30,204 bases of DNA from Ettlia oleoabundans (Eukaryota; Chlorophyta; Chlorophyceae; Chlamydomonadales), in NCBI GenBank assembly GCA_019693395.1, contig JAAMXP010001461.1, positions 1-30,204 of the forward strand. The letters run 5' to 3'. Positions 11,604-23,300 of the stretch are shown piece by piece. Position numbers and translations under genes: made by a program. A model generated the notes under the pieces. The model did no database searches. It saw only the letters and a list, made by a program, of their open reading frames with translations, and was not told where the DNA came from. The stretch's first letter is position 1. Every line of letters begins with the position of its first letter.

Positions 11604-14600
11604 TTAATGCTGCACCATCACGTTGCGGCCCTCCACGCTCACGACTGCTGCCCGCCCCGCCCTTGGCCCCTTGGCCAACCCCTTGAGCTTCTTTGTCAGC
11701 TTGTTCTCCCCCTTGTCTTTGCCGCCACCCTTCCGCTTTTCGGGCATGGCATACTGGCTGGTAGGCGCCTTGACGTAATCCAGAGAGGCAGCCTGCACAG
11801 CGTAAGAAGAGAAAGGAATGAGCGCAAGGTATGAAGCAGGTGTGGAGGAAGCTTGAGACGCACCTTGCACCATAATATCACAGCAGCTTGGTGATAAGGA
11901 CTGCAGGTCAAACATGGTAAAGGAACCAGAGCTCATGCCAGTTTACCTGGGGGATTGCAGCGTGGAAGCGAAAGCCGGGCTCACCATACTTGGGCTGCCG
12001 CCGCCGCACCCCCTCCTCATCCTCCTCCTGCAGCCACCAAGAGACAAGTGAATCGAGCCGAAATGAGTAGCCCTAAATTAGGATGGTGATAACAGATGCA
12101 TATGCCAGCTTGGTAACGCCTCAAGAGCCCCTGCCCACCAAGGGTGCAACCAAATGCGGCAGTCTGTTTACACAAGCCCTGCACGCACCGGCTCATTGCC
12201 ATGAGCTGCCGCTCTCTGCGCAGCCAGGCGTGCCCGCCGTTGCTGCCGTGCTGTCAGGATGCGCTCTTGCTCCTGCATGGCAAGAAACAGGAATATCAAT
12301 CATTGAGAAACGAACAAGGCGGCTTGACAAGCTGCTCTACCTACCCGACGCAGGCTGGCTGGCTTGAACCAACAGTGCTGCTCATCTACCTCCTCCATAA
12401 ATCTTCCACCGTACACCCCTCCCCCTCACCTCGGCATCCAGGTCCCGCGTTCGGCTGGGTGCCAAAATGGGGCCGGCCCACCTTGCCACCAGCTCTTTTG
12501 CAAGACGCCGGTTGCTGGGTGTTTCATCTGGGGTCAAAGTTTGGGGTGCGGCCAGTGGGCACAACATAGTCGGTCACACAGCGCAGAGGCTCAGCCGAGA
12601 TGCCGAGCAAAATATGGTGCATTACGGGGCTTTAACTAATGCAACTCTGAGCGCAGAACAAGTCAAAATAATCTCTGCACCAGGACCCTTCAGCACCCCA
12701 CCCCATGGGCTACGCCCAACCAAACGCTGCTGCAACAAGTGCCTGCACCCACCGCCCCCCACGACGCCATGCAGGGGTATGACATCGCGCACAAGGCAGC
12801 AAACCGGCTACCCACCCACCCACCTGGCAGCTTAAAAAGGAACATGACTACTCGGCCCAGGCCGCTGCGCTTGAGCTGCTCCTTCCTGTCCTCTAAATTG
12901 CAGTCAATGGGCAGCTGGTGCAGCAGGCGCAAGACTGCCTCCCGCACTTTGGCATTTGGCAGTGCGCCGTCGCTCATGGGCTCTATCCAAGCCTTCAGCA
13001 CTGCGACATGGAGGAGCGGGGGTGCTGGTGGGGTAGGCGGGAGGCAGGGGAAGGGCGAGGGGGACGCCCTGGGCTGGGTGTGTGCTGTGGGGCCTGGGCC
13101 AGGGTAGGAATGACCGAGTGCTGCAATAGACGGTCTGAATTCCACCAGGGGAAATGCAGCCTTATATGTACGTTTGGAACACTATGACATGCACGCAGGG
13201 GCGCGCATCCACTACTTGATTGCATTGTGCTCACCCCCCAACAGCCCCGCATCCAGCAGCTCGCTGTGCAGCCGCTTGCTGGACAGGATGTCCTGCACCT
13301 TTGCAAGTTGGCGTAGCTTGAAAACCGCAGGGCGACCTGTAATAACAACAGAAACTGGGACGGAACAGCGGTCAGACCAACAACACGAGAAGTTGCGCGA
13401 GATGTTTCGTCACAGCCTCTTTGTAAGTTGCTGACAACCAGCGGCAACTGCTGCCCTATATAGCCAACCAGGCAGCCGGCCAGCCAGCGGTCTCAATGGG
13501 GACACCCCCACCACCCATCCCCCACCCCACCCCGCCCCCAATCCCGTTGCCCCCCGCTTGCTCACCCAGCCACCCTCCCTTTGCCCACCTTGTTCATACT
13601 CTTTTTGGTCCTCCTCTGCCGCCACCTCCATCGTGCTCAACGTGCTTTCCACAATAGCCTTGATCTCGGCATCAGTCATCGCCTCGCCCTTCTTCTTTTT
13701 GCTGCAGCAGAGAAAGGGGGGGTCAGCCTCCAAAGACGTGTTTGGGAGAGGGCACACAGTAGGGTGCATGTGAGACATGCGGCATGACCATGCATCAGCT
13801 GCGCTTGTTTGCTAGCACTGCTCCCTCAGTTGCTCACGAGAACATGGCTTCCAGCTCGTCCTCTGCCTCCCCTGCCTCCTCCGCCTCAGCATGGCTAGCC
13901 AGCTGCAGTTGTGGGCGCGTGCGTGGGTGGGTGAATGTATGGGTGGGGGATCGCAAGACAAGAAGCGAAGCGCTTGATGTGTTGGTAACACGCCTCCAGG
14001 ATGAGCATTAAATGGTAAAACCTCCCAAGGTGAAAAATGCACGTATCATCATGTATTAAAACCTACCACGCAGGGCCCCTGCTCTGGCTTTCATACCTCA
14101 CCTGACAGCTTCATCAGCTGTTCTGGTGTCACAGCCAACGAGAACAGAGACCCTGACACCAAAACTCAGCCACGCTGTTTCCCAACCACCAACAATCCCG
14201 TCACCTCCATAACTCAACTCAACCATCGCACCTGGTCCTCATCATCCCCAAAATCAATGCGTTCCTCGGGTGCCAGCTCAGTGTCGTCAATGAAATCATG
14301 GTCAGCTTCTGTAGCTACCAGGTTGGCTTCATCATTCTCGTCCAGCTCTGGCAGTGTAGCGCGCTCAGCACGCGCTGAGGAGGCCCCTGCGGATTATGCG
14401 GTGACTGGCAAGCACGGGTATCTTAGCAATAACAACAACTGACCCAATCCCGGCACGTGCTATGAGCTGTCGGGTGGGCAATAAACCAAGAATATCACAT
14501 GCGGGAGGTTTGGCCAGCAGTGAACTGGATGCTGACTTACCCGCACCTTTGACGCCCACATCGTCGTCCTCCCCCGCGCCTCCATCGTCCTCATCGCCCT

Positions 14601-14903
14601 CATCATCATCCCCAAAATCCACCAATGCCGCCTTCTTCTGCTTCTTGGCTTTGCGCTGCTGCTGATGGGCCTCCTCCTGCGGTCACAGCCGCAAAGGCGG
14701 TCAGCCGCGGCCTGTGGGGCTTCACTTCGGGATCAACAGCCTGCTTCACCACCTTACTCCCTCCTCACCATCTCCTTGCGCTTAGCCTGCGCCAGAGCAG
14801 CCAGGCGGGCCTTCATGTCAGTCTTTGGCGCGGGGGCCGGGGCTGCCTGCGGCTGTTCCAGCTCATCGTCCGAGCTTCCAAACAGGTCATCAGCGTTGCT
14901 CAT
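11604..14903 (-). CDS. IWS1: Transcription factor IWS1 (Spn1), TFIIS N-terminal-domain protein
   Basis: IWS1/Spn1 is a nuclear factor that works with Spt6 and RNA polymerase II in transcription elongation, chromatin and mRNA processing. Eleven exons give 444 aa: 14903-14769, 14676-14541, 14386-14232, 13902-13838, 13701-13589, 13336-13235, 13000-12824, 12527-12430, 12272-12189, 12027-11947 and 11792-11604. The N-terminal 160 residues are acidic and disordered, starting MSNADDLFGSSDDELEQP, and contain HDFIDDTELAPEERIDFGDD, typical of the family. The helical TFIIS-N-like domain spans about 200-327, with VFKLRQLAKVQDILSSKRLH, WIEPMSDGALPNAKVREAVL, VVMFLF and NRRLAKELVARWAGPI. The C-terminus has a short conserved basic region ending SVEGRNVMVQH. 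The ATG at 14903 is chosen because it begins the acidic domain, and no upstream in-frame ATG is seen. The gene is divergent from Snu23. Confidence 0.93.
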
Positions 14904-15333
14904 GTTGATGCTGTGCTTCCGGCCGGTAGCAGCCTCTCGCAGCAGAGGGTGTGCAGGGAGCGGCCCGAGCAACTAATAACGTTGATGGGGACCATACAAC
15001 CATGTAGTGACAGCTCCAATACGGGCAGGGGGTGAAGGGAGTACTGAGTTGTGTCCAGGTGGAGTCCAGCTGGAGGTTGTGTCGGCTAGCGTCCTGCGGC
15101 CTTTCTCAATATTCCTGTCTCAACCCCAGCTTTACGCCACGGACCCCTCGCCAGCTGTCTCTCGGCACACGAGCGGGTTGTCAAGGCCGTCCTCTAGCTT
15201 GTCAAGACAGAACAGCAGCTGCAACTTGCCAAGGGGCGCTTGCAACAGTCCAGCAGAACCGCAAGCTCCACCTGCTGGGCGCACTGCCGCCACCCCGCCG
15301 TGAGCCACCGTGCCGGCGTTTGCCACCACCACG
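14904..15333. promoter_or_regulatory. Divergent promoter region of IWS1 and Snu23
   Basis: These 430 bp lie between two start codons pointing outward. The region holds both 5' UTRs and promoters. Open frames crossing it on either strand have no family resemblance. No TATA box stands out. Confidence 0.6.
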
Positions 15334-16761
15334 ATGTCGAGCAAGAATGTGAAGGGCGTCAACAATGTGGACTTCCGCAGAAAATGGGACAAGGAAGAAT
15401 ATTCTGAGAAAGCCAAGGAGCGGGAGGAGAAGGTGAGCCAGCAGCCATGGCTGCCACGACTGCCCTTCATCGCCACTCGTATGCTGCAGCCAGCACTGCT
15501 GGTGGTGCTGCCTAAACGTTGCTTGCTTGTGCCCCCTTCCACATGCACTGTCCCTCTGTATAATACTGGCTGTGTGTGTAGGAGAAGAAAAACGTGGATG
15601 AGGCGCTGGAGGCCAAGAAGCGCAAGCGCCTTGAGCGCGACCCGCTGCACCAGGGGCTGATCGTGGCGCGCGCCAACCTCAAGGCCCGCGACTACCAAAT
15701 TGACCTTGCCTCCAAGCTCAACAAGACCCAGGCACGGAATTCGTTCTCTCGTGTGCCATGTGGTCAGCTCCAGCCGTCAAGGAGCACAATAGAGCGCTGG
15801 CTGCCCGCGCGCCCGCCCACAGTGCCGCCCACACCCACACCTTCTTCGCTGCTGAATTGCAAATTGGCTGCGCAGGCTGCGAAGCAGTGCCTGATTTGGT
15901 GACGCACTGACGCTCGCCGCTTCCTTGCTCTGTGCAGGTTGTATCAGTCACCATGCCGCTCAGCCAGCAGGCAGGCTACTACTGCAACGTGTGCGATTGC
16001 ATTCTGCGGGACAGCAAGAGCTATCTGGACCACATCAACGGTGGGTGTTAATGCGTGTGTGTGATTTTGCTGATTGAGGTGCGAGTGTGGGTGTGGTGAA
16101 ATCATGATGATGACAAAAGGCGCATGGGTTGTTGGTGAACATCATGGGAGCGCTGGCGTGCCTGCAGTCTTTGGGCTATGTCGCTCCTCAGTTCCCAACT
16201 GTTCCCCAACGCTGTTGTTGCCATCCCTTCTGTCCAATCCGTTTTGCCTGCTCGGCGCGGTTATGTGCAGGTAAGTGGCACAACCGCGCGCTGGGCATGA
16301 GCATGCGAGTGGAGAAGTCCACGGCAGAGCAGGTGCGGCAGCGGCTGGAGGAGGCCAAGAAGAAGAAGGAGGGCGGCGGCAGCGCAGCAGATTATGCGCC
16401 AGATGGTGAGAAGCAGGGGACCCTAACTAACCAATTGCGCTGGCTGGCTGCAGTATGCTCTAGTTGTTAGATGACTGCTGGCTGTGCCTCGTGGTTCCAC
16501 CCGTTCTAGTGCTTTGCAATCTTCGAGCACCCAATCCACACCAGCATCCATTGCTTCTGTGCCGCTCAAAGTTTGACTTTGCCCCCGGCAAATGCAGGAT
16601 TTGAGCAGCTGGCAGCGCGGCAGCAGCAGAAGGAGGAGGAGAAGCGGTCGGGGAAGCGACGAAAGGCGGGGTCTGAATCGGAGGAAGAGGATGAGGACGA
16701 GGCGGACCCTGAGATGGCTGCCATGCTCGGCTTCTCAGGCTTTGGCACTAGCAAGAAATAA
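15334..16761 (+). CDS. SNU23: Snu23/ZMAT2, zinc-finger component of U4/U6.U5 tri-snRNP
   Basis: Snu23 (human ZMAT2) is a spliceosomal tri-snRNP/B-complex protein that acts before activation of the spliceosome. Five exons, 15334-15432, 15582-15731, 15938-16040, 16271-16405 and 16598-16761, give 216 aa. The N-terminus NVDFRRKWDKEEYSEKAKER and the segment RDPLHQGLIVARANLKARDY match the family. The U1-type zinc finger YYCNVCDC...HINGKWH gives C99-x2-C102-x12-H115-x5-H121. LGMSMRVEKSTAEQVRQRLE follows it. The C-terminus DPEMAAMLGFSGFGTSKK is the diagnostic family ending. The length is close to human ZMAT2 (about 200 aa). Intron 2 begins GC (CAG|GCACGG). It is notable that a splicing factor is itself encoded with a non-canonical donor. 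The ATG at 15334 starts exactly at the conserved N-terminus. Confidence 0.95.
15732..15937 (+). other. GC-AG intron 2 of Snu23
   Basis: The protein family requires ...KLNKTQ joined to VVSVTM. Exon 2 therefore ends at 15731 and the intron begins GCACGG after CAG. The acceptor is CTGTGCAG. No GT donor in the vicinity keeps the frame. Confidence 0.7.
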
Positions 16762-17346
16762 GTCCTGCTCCTGGCTGGCATATCACTGCTCCCTGCTCTT
16801 TGTGTTTGAGCTCACTCTCCACACGCTGTTCACAGCTTTGTTCTCTTTGCTCCTATTCTGGGTTTCAATGTCCACTGCTCAATTTCCCCACAGCTCCTTA
16901 GCTCTGCAATGGTCTTTTTGCGTTTTCCAGAAGGCCTGGCAAGCGAATGTCACCATCACAGGTCGTTGCAGATTCTTACAGCCATTTGCTTGTTTGGCGA
17001 TCGCCCCTTGCAGCAAGCCGCAGGTTTCAGTCTCTTCAAGATCTTGGGCAGTGCCCCTTAAGCAGGCAACTGTGGAGCCTTTCTCCGCTGAACTTCGTCC
17101 TAGGTCTTTTCGTCATGCATAAGTCATTGCAGATTACAAGTTGGTAACATGCAACAACGCTTCATGAACTATCAGTGCAGCACAGTTTGCATCCAGCAAG
17201 GTGACCTCAAAAAAGGATGGCAGGACGGGCCATGATACTATGGAACTGCCCTGCTGTCGGCCAGTAAAAAATTGAAGGTATGCCAAACAGTTGAGCCACC
17301 TGAATAATGCTTGTATGCAGTGCGGATCAAGCAAGAAAGCAAGCAC
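16762..17346. other. Convergent 3' region of Snu23 and TerC
   Basis: These 585 bp contain no convincing gene. TGTAA on the minus strand at 17138-17134 fits the TerC 3' end. I found no TGTAA motif for Snu23. Confidence 0.5.
17134..17138 (-). promoter_or_regulatory. TGTAA polyadenylation motif of TerC
   Basis: It reads TGTAA on the minus strand, about 210 nt after the TerC stop codon, a normal distance for a chlorophyte 3' UTR. Confidence 0.55.
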
Positions 17347-19989
17347 TCAGTCCGCCTCCTCCACGTTGCCGCCATGCAGCAGGCTGGCACCCACACCTAG
17401 ACCCAAGATGCCTGCCACCACGCCCAACGACGCCTCAGTTGGCATGTGGTACCCGGCAAAATCAGCCAGGATTTTGGCGCCCACAAACCCAAGCACAACA
17501 GCGACTGCAGGGAGGGCACCGGGAGCAATCATCTGCCATGGGTCAAGCGCATGGGCGAAGGTGCTTGTTGCTCACACAAGGTGAAAACGGCAGCAACAGC
17601 CTTGTGCCACGATTAGAGCCTTTCGAGGGTCGGAGCAGTGTTCAGTGGGCATCCCAGCCGTTGAATATTTGGTGCCGTGCCAACCGGCTCAAAACTGTTA
17701 CCGCTGCTGGTGCCGCTATGGATGTGTTTCTGGCTATGCACAACTCAAACATAAACCGAGTCCACTAGCCTACTCACCAGCTTTGTCCAGGTATCGCAGC
17801 TCTTTCATGAATGTGGAGACAAAGGTGTATAGGCCCCGAAGCGACAGGATAGCAAAAAGGTTGGAAGTATAGACGATAAAGGGGTCCAGAGTCACGCCAA
17901 ACACCTGCAGTGGGGAAAACAGATAAGCCGGCCAGGTGGCGTAAGATTGTGAGGCTCACGGCCAAGCAGTCTTACAAAGGGAGGCATACGGGAGCACAGC
18001 AAGCAACATCGAAATCTTACGTGGTGCACAACTGGGGCAGCGTTGAAGCAAGTTAACAGAGCCAAACGCGGCCATACAGGCCTTGACAGAGTCTTTGCAT
18101 GCCACCCACCGCAGGGATAGAGTCGACAGCAAATATGACATCCGACAGCTCAACCACCATCAGCACCAGCAGTAGTGGTGTGGCCACACGCACGCCATTC
18201 TGCATGCACGTAGGCGTTGCAGCCGTCTCAAACATAGCAACATGCTAAAACTGCATACAACTATTGTGGGGTCGCCATATGCAACCATAATAAGGCAGCC
18301 GTCCTAGCGTGCACATCTGGCAATGCCAGCAGTCCATCGCCCCGGAACCTGTTTGCAGCCCACATGCAGGCCCCCCTAGTTGGGTCGCACCTGCACCGTG
18401 AAGAATTTGTCTCCATCATATGTGTCTGAGAAGGACATAAGGGACTTGCAGAACTGCACAATCTTGTTCTGGCTCAGGTCCTCCTCCTCGTCCTCCTCAT
18501 CCTTAGCCCTGCAAACAGAAGGCAGCGGCAGCAAGGAAGCTGGCGAGCCAGTATGTCAACTGTGGCAGGGCCATAATGCGTCAAGTTTGGTCTTGGCGAG
18601 TGCTGACCGCGACAGGCCAAGCACCGTGCAACCCTCAGCGATGCAGCAGAGATGAAAAGGACGGAGGTGTCATGCAGGAGCAGTGTGCATTGAGCAGCCC
18701 ACTCACGTGAGCAGTTTAAAGCTTGATAGCAAAAGTATGCCAGCGAACACCAGCAGCACCGGCTCAAAGCGCTCCACTGCAGGGGGATAACAACAAAATG
18801 GGCGTTCAATCATTACCGACTGTTATTGTATCATTCTGCGTGTAGGTGACGAGCAAGCTGCAAGGTGCAAGTGCATTTCCTGCCTATCATTGGGCACCTC
18901 ATCAACTGGAATAACTGCTGTTTGTCGACAAAGGCCAAGAGTGCCTTGCTATCGCCGCAGCGTGCTTCTCACGCACCTATGTCAACGCCGGCCACGATTA
19001 GAACCAGGCGCAGCACCGCCGCCGTAATGATGCCAAAAGTCAGGACCTTGCTCTGGTACTCCACTGGTGTCTTGAAGTAGTTGAACACAAGAATGAACAC
19101 AAACAGGTTGTCCACTGCGGGTGAAGAGGGGTGCAACTACAGTGTGTGGCTAAGAGAAAGCCAAGCTGTGAAGTTTCTGACCAAACCCGCATGCAGGGCT
19201 TGCCTGTTTGTTGCCGCCAACACCTTGATAGCAAGGCGAAGGAAGCAGCAGGCAAAGACTGCTTGCATGCGGCTGCAGCAGCACATCACCCCTGCCCTCC
19301 TTCTGCCCTGCCCTATGCCGCGACATTGACCTTACCCGACAGCGACTGCTCCAGCAGGTAGCCTGCAAAATATTCTGCGCCTTTCTGCTCCCCCATGACA
19401 GCCCAAATCCCTGCGCCGAAAGCCAATGCCGCAATCACAGTAAAGGCGGCACCTTCTGCCCGCTCCTCGACAACTGGTTCTGCAACCTCCAGCTGCTGAA
19501 TCGACTCAATGGCTTCCTGTTCATCGTCCAAGCTCCGCATAGGGCTGGTGGGTGGGTCATCCTGGCTGGCAAGCGTGTCAGGCTGTGCCTGGACGCGTAT
19601 TGATGCCGCTGCATGCCGCCGCTGTTGCTGCTGCTACAGACAGCAGGGGAACAGCATAGTGTCGGTTACTCAGCTCAAATGCATTGTTAGCTATTCCCAA
19701 CACTGCACTGAATGCATCCTGTTTGCGTTGCGATGGGAGAGCAGTGTGATGCAAATCAACAAGAACACATCGCAGAAACACAATGACCAGCTCGCACCTG
19801 CCAGCTGCTGCCTATGGTCACAGCAGCTCGTCTTGCAGTATACTGCAGCAAGGCGCAGTTGTGCAGCTGTATGCAGTGGGCTGGTGCTACAAGGTTCGTG
19901 TGCTGTGCAGTGTGGGCCGCTGTTGGCCGGGTGGCGGGTAGCGCCGCACTGCTTGCGGCGGCAATAGTGCCACACCGGGCCAGCTGCAT
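17347..19989 (-). CDS. TERC: Plastid TerC-family integral membrane protein
   Basis: TerC-family proteins are multi-span membrane proteins. The plant plastid member (PDE149) is needed for thylakoid membrane biogenesis, and bacterial relatives export metals such as Mn. Eight exons, 19989-19798, 19633-19336, 19114-18977, 18776-18707, 18508-18391, 18199-18110, 17904-17778 and 17504-17347, give 396 aa. Residues 1-64 have transit-peptide composition (Ala/Thr/Arg, no acidic residues). The first span lies near 125-145. The signature [14 protein letters not shown] is at 164-177. Spans follow near 187-209 and 213-232. An acidic loop ([11 protein letters not shown], 235-245) comes next, then the second signature, [20 protein letters not shown], at 289-308. 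The final spans lie near 311-333 and 344-387. The acidic and Asn residues of the two signatures (D165, N166, E289, D292, D297) are present. Length and order match plant TerC. It is divergent from eIF4G. Confidence 0.95.
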
Positions 19990-20349
19990 AGCCGCCGCCA
20001 CTGTTCTCCTTAGCTGCGGAGCTGCGAAGGGTGGTGAGGAAAGAAGGTTGTTTCCGCAGCAGAGGCGTGCTCCTGTGCAGTGCGGTGGTTACAGAGGGAA
20101 CAGCAAATGGGGAAACTAGGCGAGAAATGGGGTTAAATCAGTAGCTGGGAGATTGGTGGGGATGGTCGGTCTCCCGGAGTGAGTTTCATGCCTTGTGGAC
20201 CCCGACCAGCTGGCTGAGTGTCCCGGCAAAACATCAACAACCTCACCTACTAATCAAACATTAAATTCACTGCTACTACGTATACACACAGCCACAGAGA
20301 GAAGCAGTTCAGCAGCAGGGAGGCTCGCGAAGTAGGGAGGGGGCTTCCC
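19990..20349. promoter_or_regulatory. Divergent promoter region of TerC and eIF4G
   Basis: This 360-bp region lies between the TerC ATG and the likely eIF4G ATG. The eIF4G half has an AT-richer stretch near 20250-20290 (containing CATTAAATTC) that could be a promoter element; this is weak. No other structure is seen. Confidence 0.5.
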
Positions 20350-23300
20350 ATGGCTTCCCAGCCCCCGCAGCATCCCGGCGGGTGGGGGAAGACCGCCGGT
20401 GGCCGCGGGTCGGGCAGAGGGTGCGTCCAGCGCCGCCCTGCATGCAAAGCGAGCCAGCCTGGCGGGCGGGCCTCACCCCACGCCGTGTGCAACCTTATCT
20501 GCAGATCGCAAGCGCAGTTCAACAAGGGCAGGGGCCCCGAGTCGCACCCCTTGCCAAATGGTGCGTCACTAGGCATGCGAAGGTTGCCCCTCTTGCGCGA
20601 TCTATCACTCGCAGCCACGGGCTCCTTGTCAGCTTTGTGCACAGGCAGCGAGCATCAGCCCGCAGCAGCGTCCAGAAACTCCTGTGGGGTCAACACCGGC
20701 ACGCCCGCTGCTGCTGCCACTGCTGCCCGCAGGCACCCCTTCGCCACCCCCCGAGCCTGTGGCCCCTGGCGGTGGCATGTCCTGGGCGGCACGTGTGGCA
20801 AGTGCCAAGCCAACTCCAGCGGCCCCTAATGGGACAGCGGCAGACGGGCCGGCAGCACCGCCAGCATCGGCCTCGGCGCCTGCTGCTCCCGCGATTGCGG
20901 TGCCCGCAGCTGCGCCTGTAGCAGTGCCCACGCCCGCATCTCAGCCCACAACAGCCGGAGTAAAATTGCCGCCTGGTGTTGAAGGTGCGCATGGATGCAA
21001 TATTGTTGCCCAACATGTTTGGTAATCGCAGTGGGGGGGACCTTTCGTTGATGCTGCCTGATGCATCCAAGAATTGGTTGGCAACTGGTTTTGCACGCTG
21101 TTTCCTATGGCACAGGCCGGCAGCCCTCCATCAAATTTGGCGACATTGATCCAATTGAGGTGGTGAAGGAGCAGCAGCCATCAGCAGCTCGGGCAGCCCC
21201 GGTGCCAGCGGTGGCCAAGCCAGCACAGGCCGCACCAGCACCAGCACCAGCAGCGCCCACTGCCCCCGCTGTCCCCGCTCGGCCTACGCCGGTGCTTGCA
21301 CCACAGCAGCCAGTGTCGGCAGCACCCCTGCCCGTGATGCCGGCTTCCACCGCGGCGCCGCCTCAGCGACCTGGCGGTTATGCTGCCGTTGCAGCAGGCA
21401 GCGGGGGGCCCAAGCCCACGAGCACGGCGGTTCCTGTCATGATGCCGCCACAGAGCATGCCCCAGCAAATGCAGCACCAGGCAGCAGCGGCACGGCAGCA
21501 GCATGGTGGCGGGCCACGTGGTGGCCAGGGTCGCGGTCCAGCTGGGCAGCAGCAGCAGCCGGGAGCGGGCATTAATCACATGGTTTACCCACAGCAGGTG
21601 GGGGCCCGGGGGCATGGGAGCGTGCACTAGCACTGGCTGCAACTCCCTTGGTTGGATGACTTTGATGGCGTCTTTGCATGTGTAGAGCATTAAACAATCC
21701 GGCATGCGGGGTCAAGCAGTGGAACGTTGCCTTGCCGCTACTTGCTGAATCAGCAGCTTCCTGCTCTCGGCGTGCTGCAGTTTAGCATGAACCCTGCCTT
21801 CAGCATGAACCCGGGGGCCGCGACATTTGGCCCGAATATGAGCGGCGTCATGTTCATGCCTGGTGGCAACAATTACTTTGCACCCAACTACAGTCAGGTG
21901 GGAATGCGTTTAAGTGGTGGCAATGGTCACCTGCCTGATGGCAGCTGACTGTCAAGGTGCGCATGGCTGCGCCATGCAAACATATATCACAATGGCTGCT
22001 TTCGGCTTGATGCTGGAGCAATACAATGTGCATATGCACTACGGTGGGCAGAAACGTATCACAGCTTCCCAGCGCTGCTGTTTGTGCAGGCATGGCAGGG
22101 AGGACAGTACGGGCAGTATGTGAATCCTGCTGCCATGCAATCGGGCGCAGGCGGGCAGCAGGGCATCGCCACCTCTGGTGGTATGGCTCCACAGCAACAG
22201 CAGCCCACATCTACACCATATGCAGCACCTAGTGCTGGGGCACACAAGGCGACCCCCATGGCCACACCCCCAAGGGTGCGACCGTATCCTCGTCACCATG
22301 CTCCTTCACTGCTGTGCTCGGAGTGTGGTGTGGCTTTGGTGACGGCATTCACAGCTTGGAGGCAAATTATCGCTTGCTTGCGGAGGGAGCCACTTGCATG
22401 GCAGTGGGCTGCAAGGCTGCCTTGCTAGTGACTGTGCCTTGCTTACCTCCCATCCCTGCTGCACTGTCTGCATTGGCATCTGCAGGAGAAGAAGATTCTG
22501 CGGTTAGAAAACCCCGACACGCATGAGGTGATCGATCTTTCGAAACCCATGGCCAGCGGTCAGCAGGCCGGCAGCTCTGCAGCCAAGGCTGCTGAGAAGA
22601 AGGCGCCGGCTGTACCTGCTGCCAAGCCTGAACCTGCGTCATTAGCTGCGGCACCCGCAGCGGCGGATGAGAAACCTGAGCCAGCAGCAGGGCCTGCCAC
22701 GCCTGCCGCTGATGCAGCCAAGGGGCCAGAGCCTGCCAAGGCTGCGGAGGTGGCAGGCAAGCCAGGGCACACGCAGAAGGAGGTAGCAGCCCCTGCACCA
22801 GCAGCCCCTGCGGCTTCGGCTCCCGTTCCCGCAGCGTCAGTTACGTCAGCAGCTGCTCCAGCGGTGGCGGCATTGTCAAGTGCTTCTGCTCTGGACGCAG
22901 TACCTGGCGCACCCAAGCCTGCAGGCGCATGGGGCAGCAACGGCCAGAGCTTCAAGGAGGTTGTGATGGTCGATAAGTCAGCAGGCGAGAAGAAGCGGCA
23001 GGAAGATGAGGCCGCGCGCAAAAAGGCTGCAGAGGATGAAGCGGCACACAAGGCAGCAGAAGATGCCAAGCGCAAGGTGGGGGCTGCTGCTGCAACAGGG
23101 ACTTGGGGCTTCAAGTCACCCAGCTTGATTCAGTGTGTGTGCCATGCTGGCCTGGTATATTGCCCCTTACCCCTGGTCAACATGGTAGAACGCTCATTTT
23201 GATTTGCTCTATTTAATTTGGGCATCCTCCATTTGCTCCTTGCAGGCTGACGAGGAAAAGAAGGCTGCAGAGGAGGATGCACATAAGATGGCAGAGGAAG

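Noticed and set aside
14754..14972. N-terminal extension of IWS1 upstream of 14903
   Set aside because: The extra codons have no ATG start and no resemblance to the family. The acidic MSNADDLF start fits IWS1.
15132..15698. Minus-strand 188-codon frame over the IWS1-Snu23 divergent region
   Set aside because: It overlaps conserved Snu23 exons on the other strand and shows no family features.
21728..21780. Upstream part of the eIF4G exon ending at 21897 (acceptor near 21760)
   Set aside because: An acceptor there is in frame, but the stronger pyrimidine-rich CTGCAG at 21775-21780 was preferred. Either is possible.
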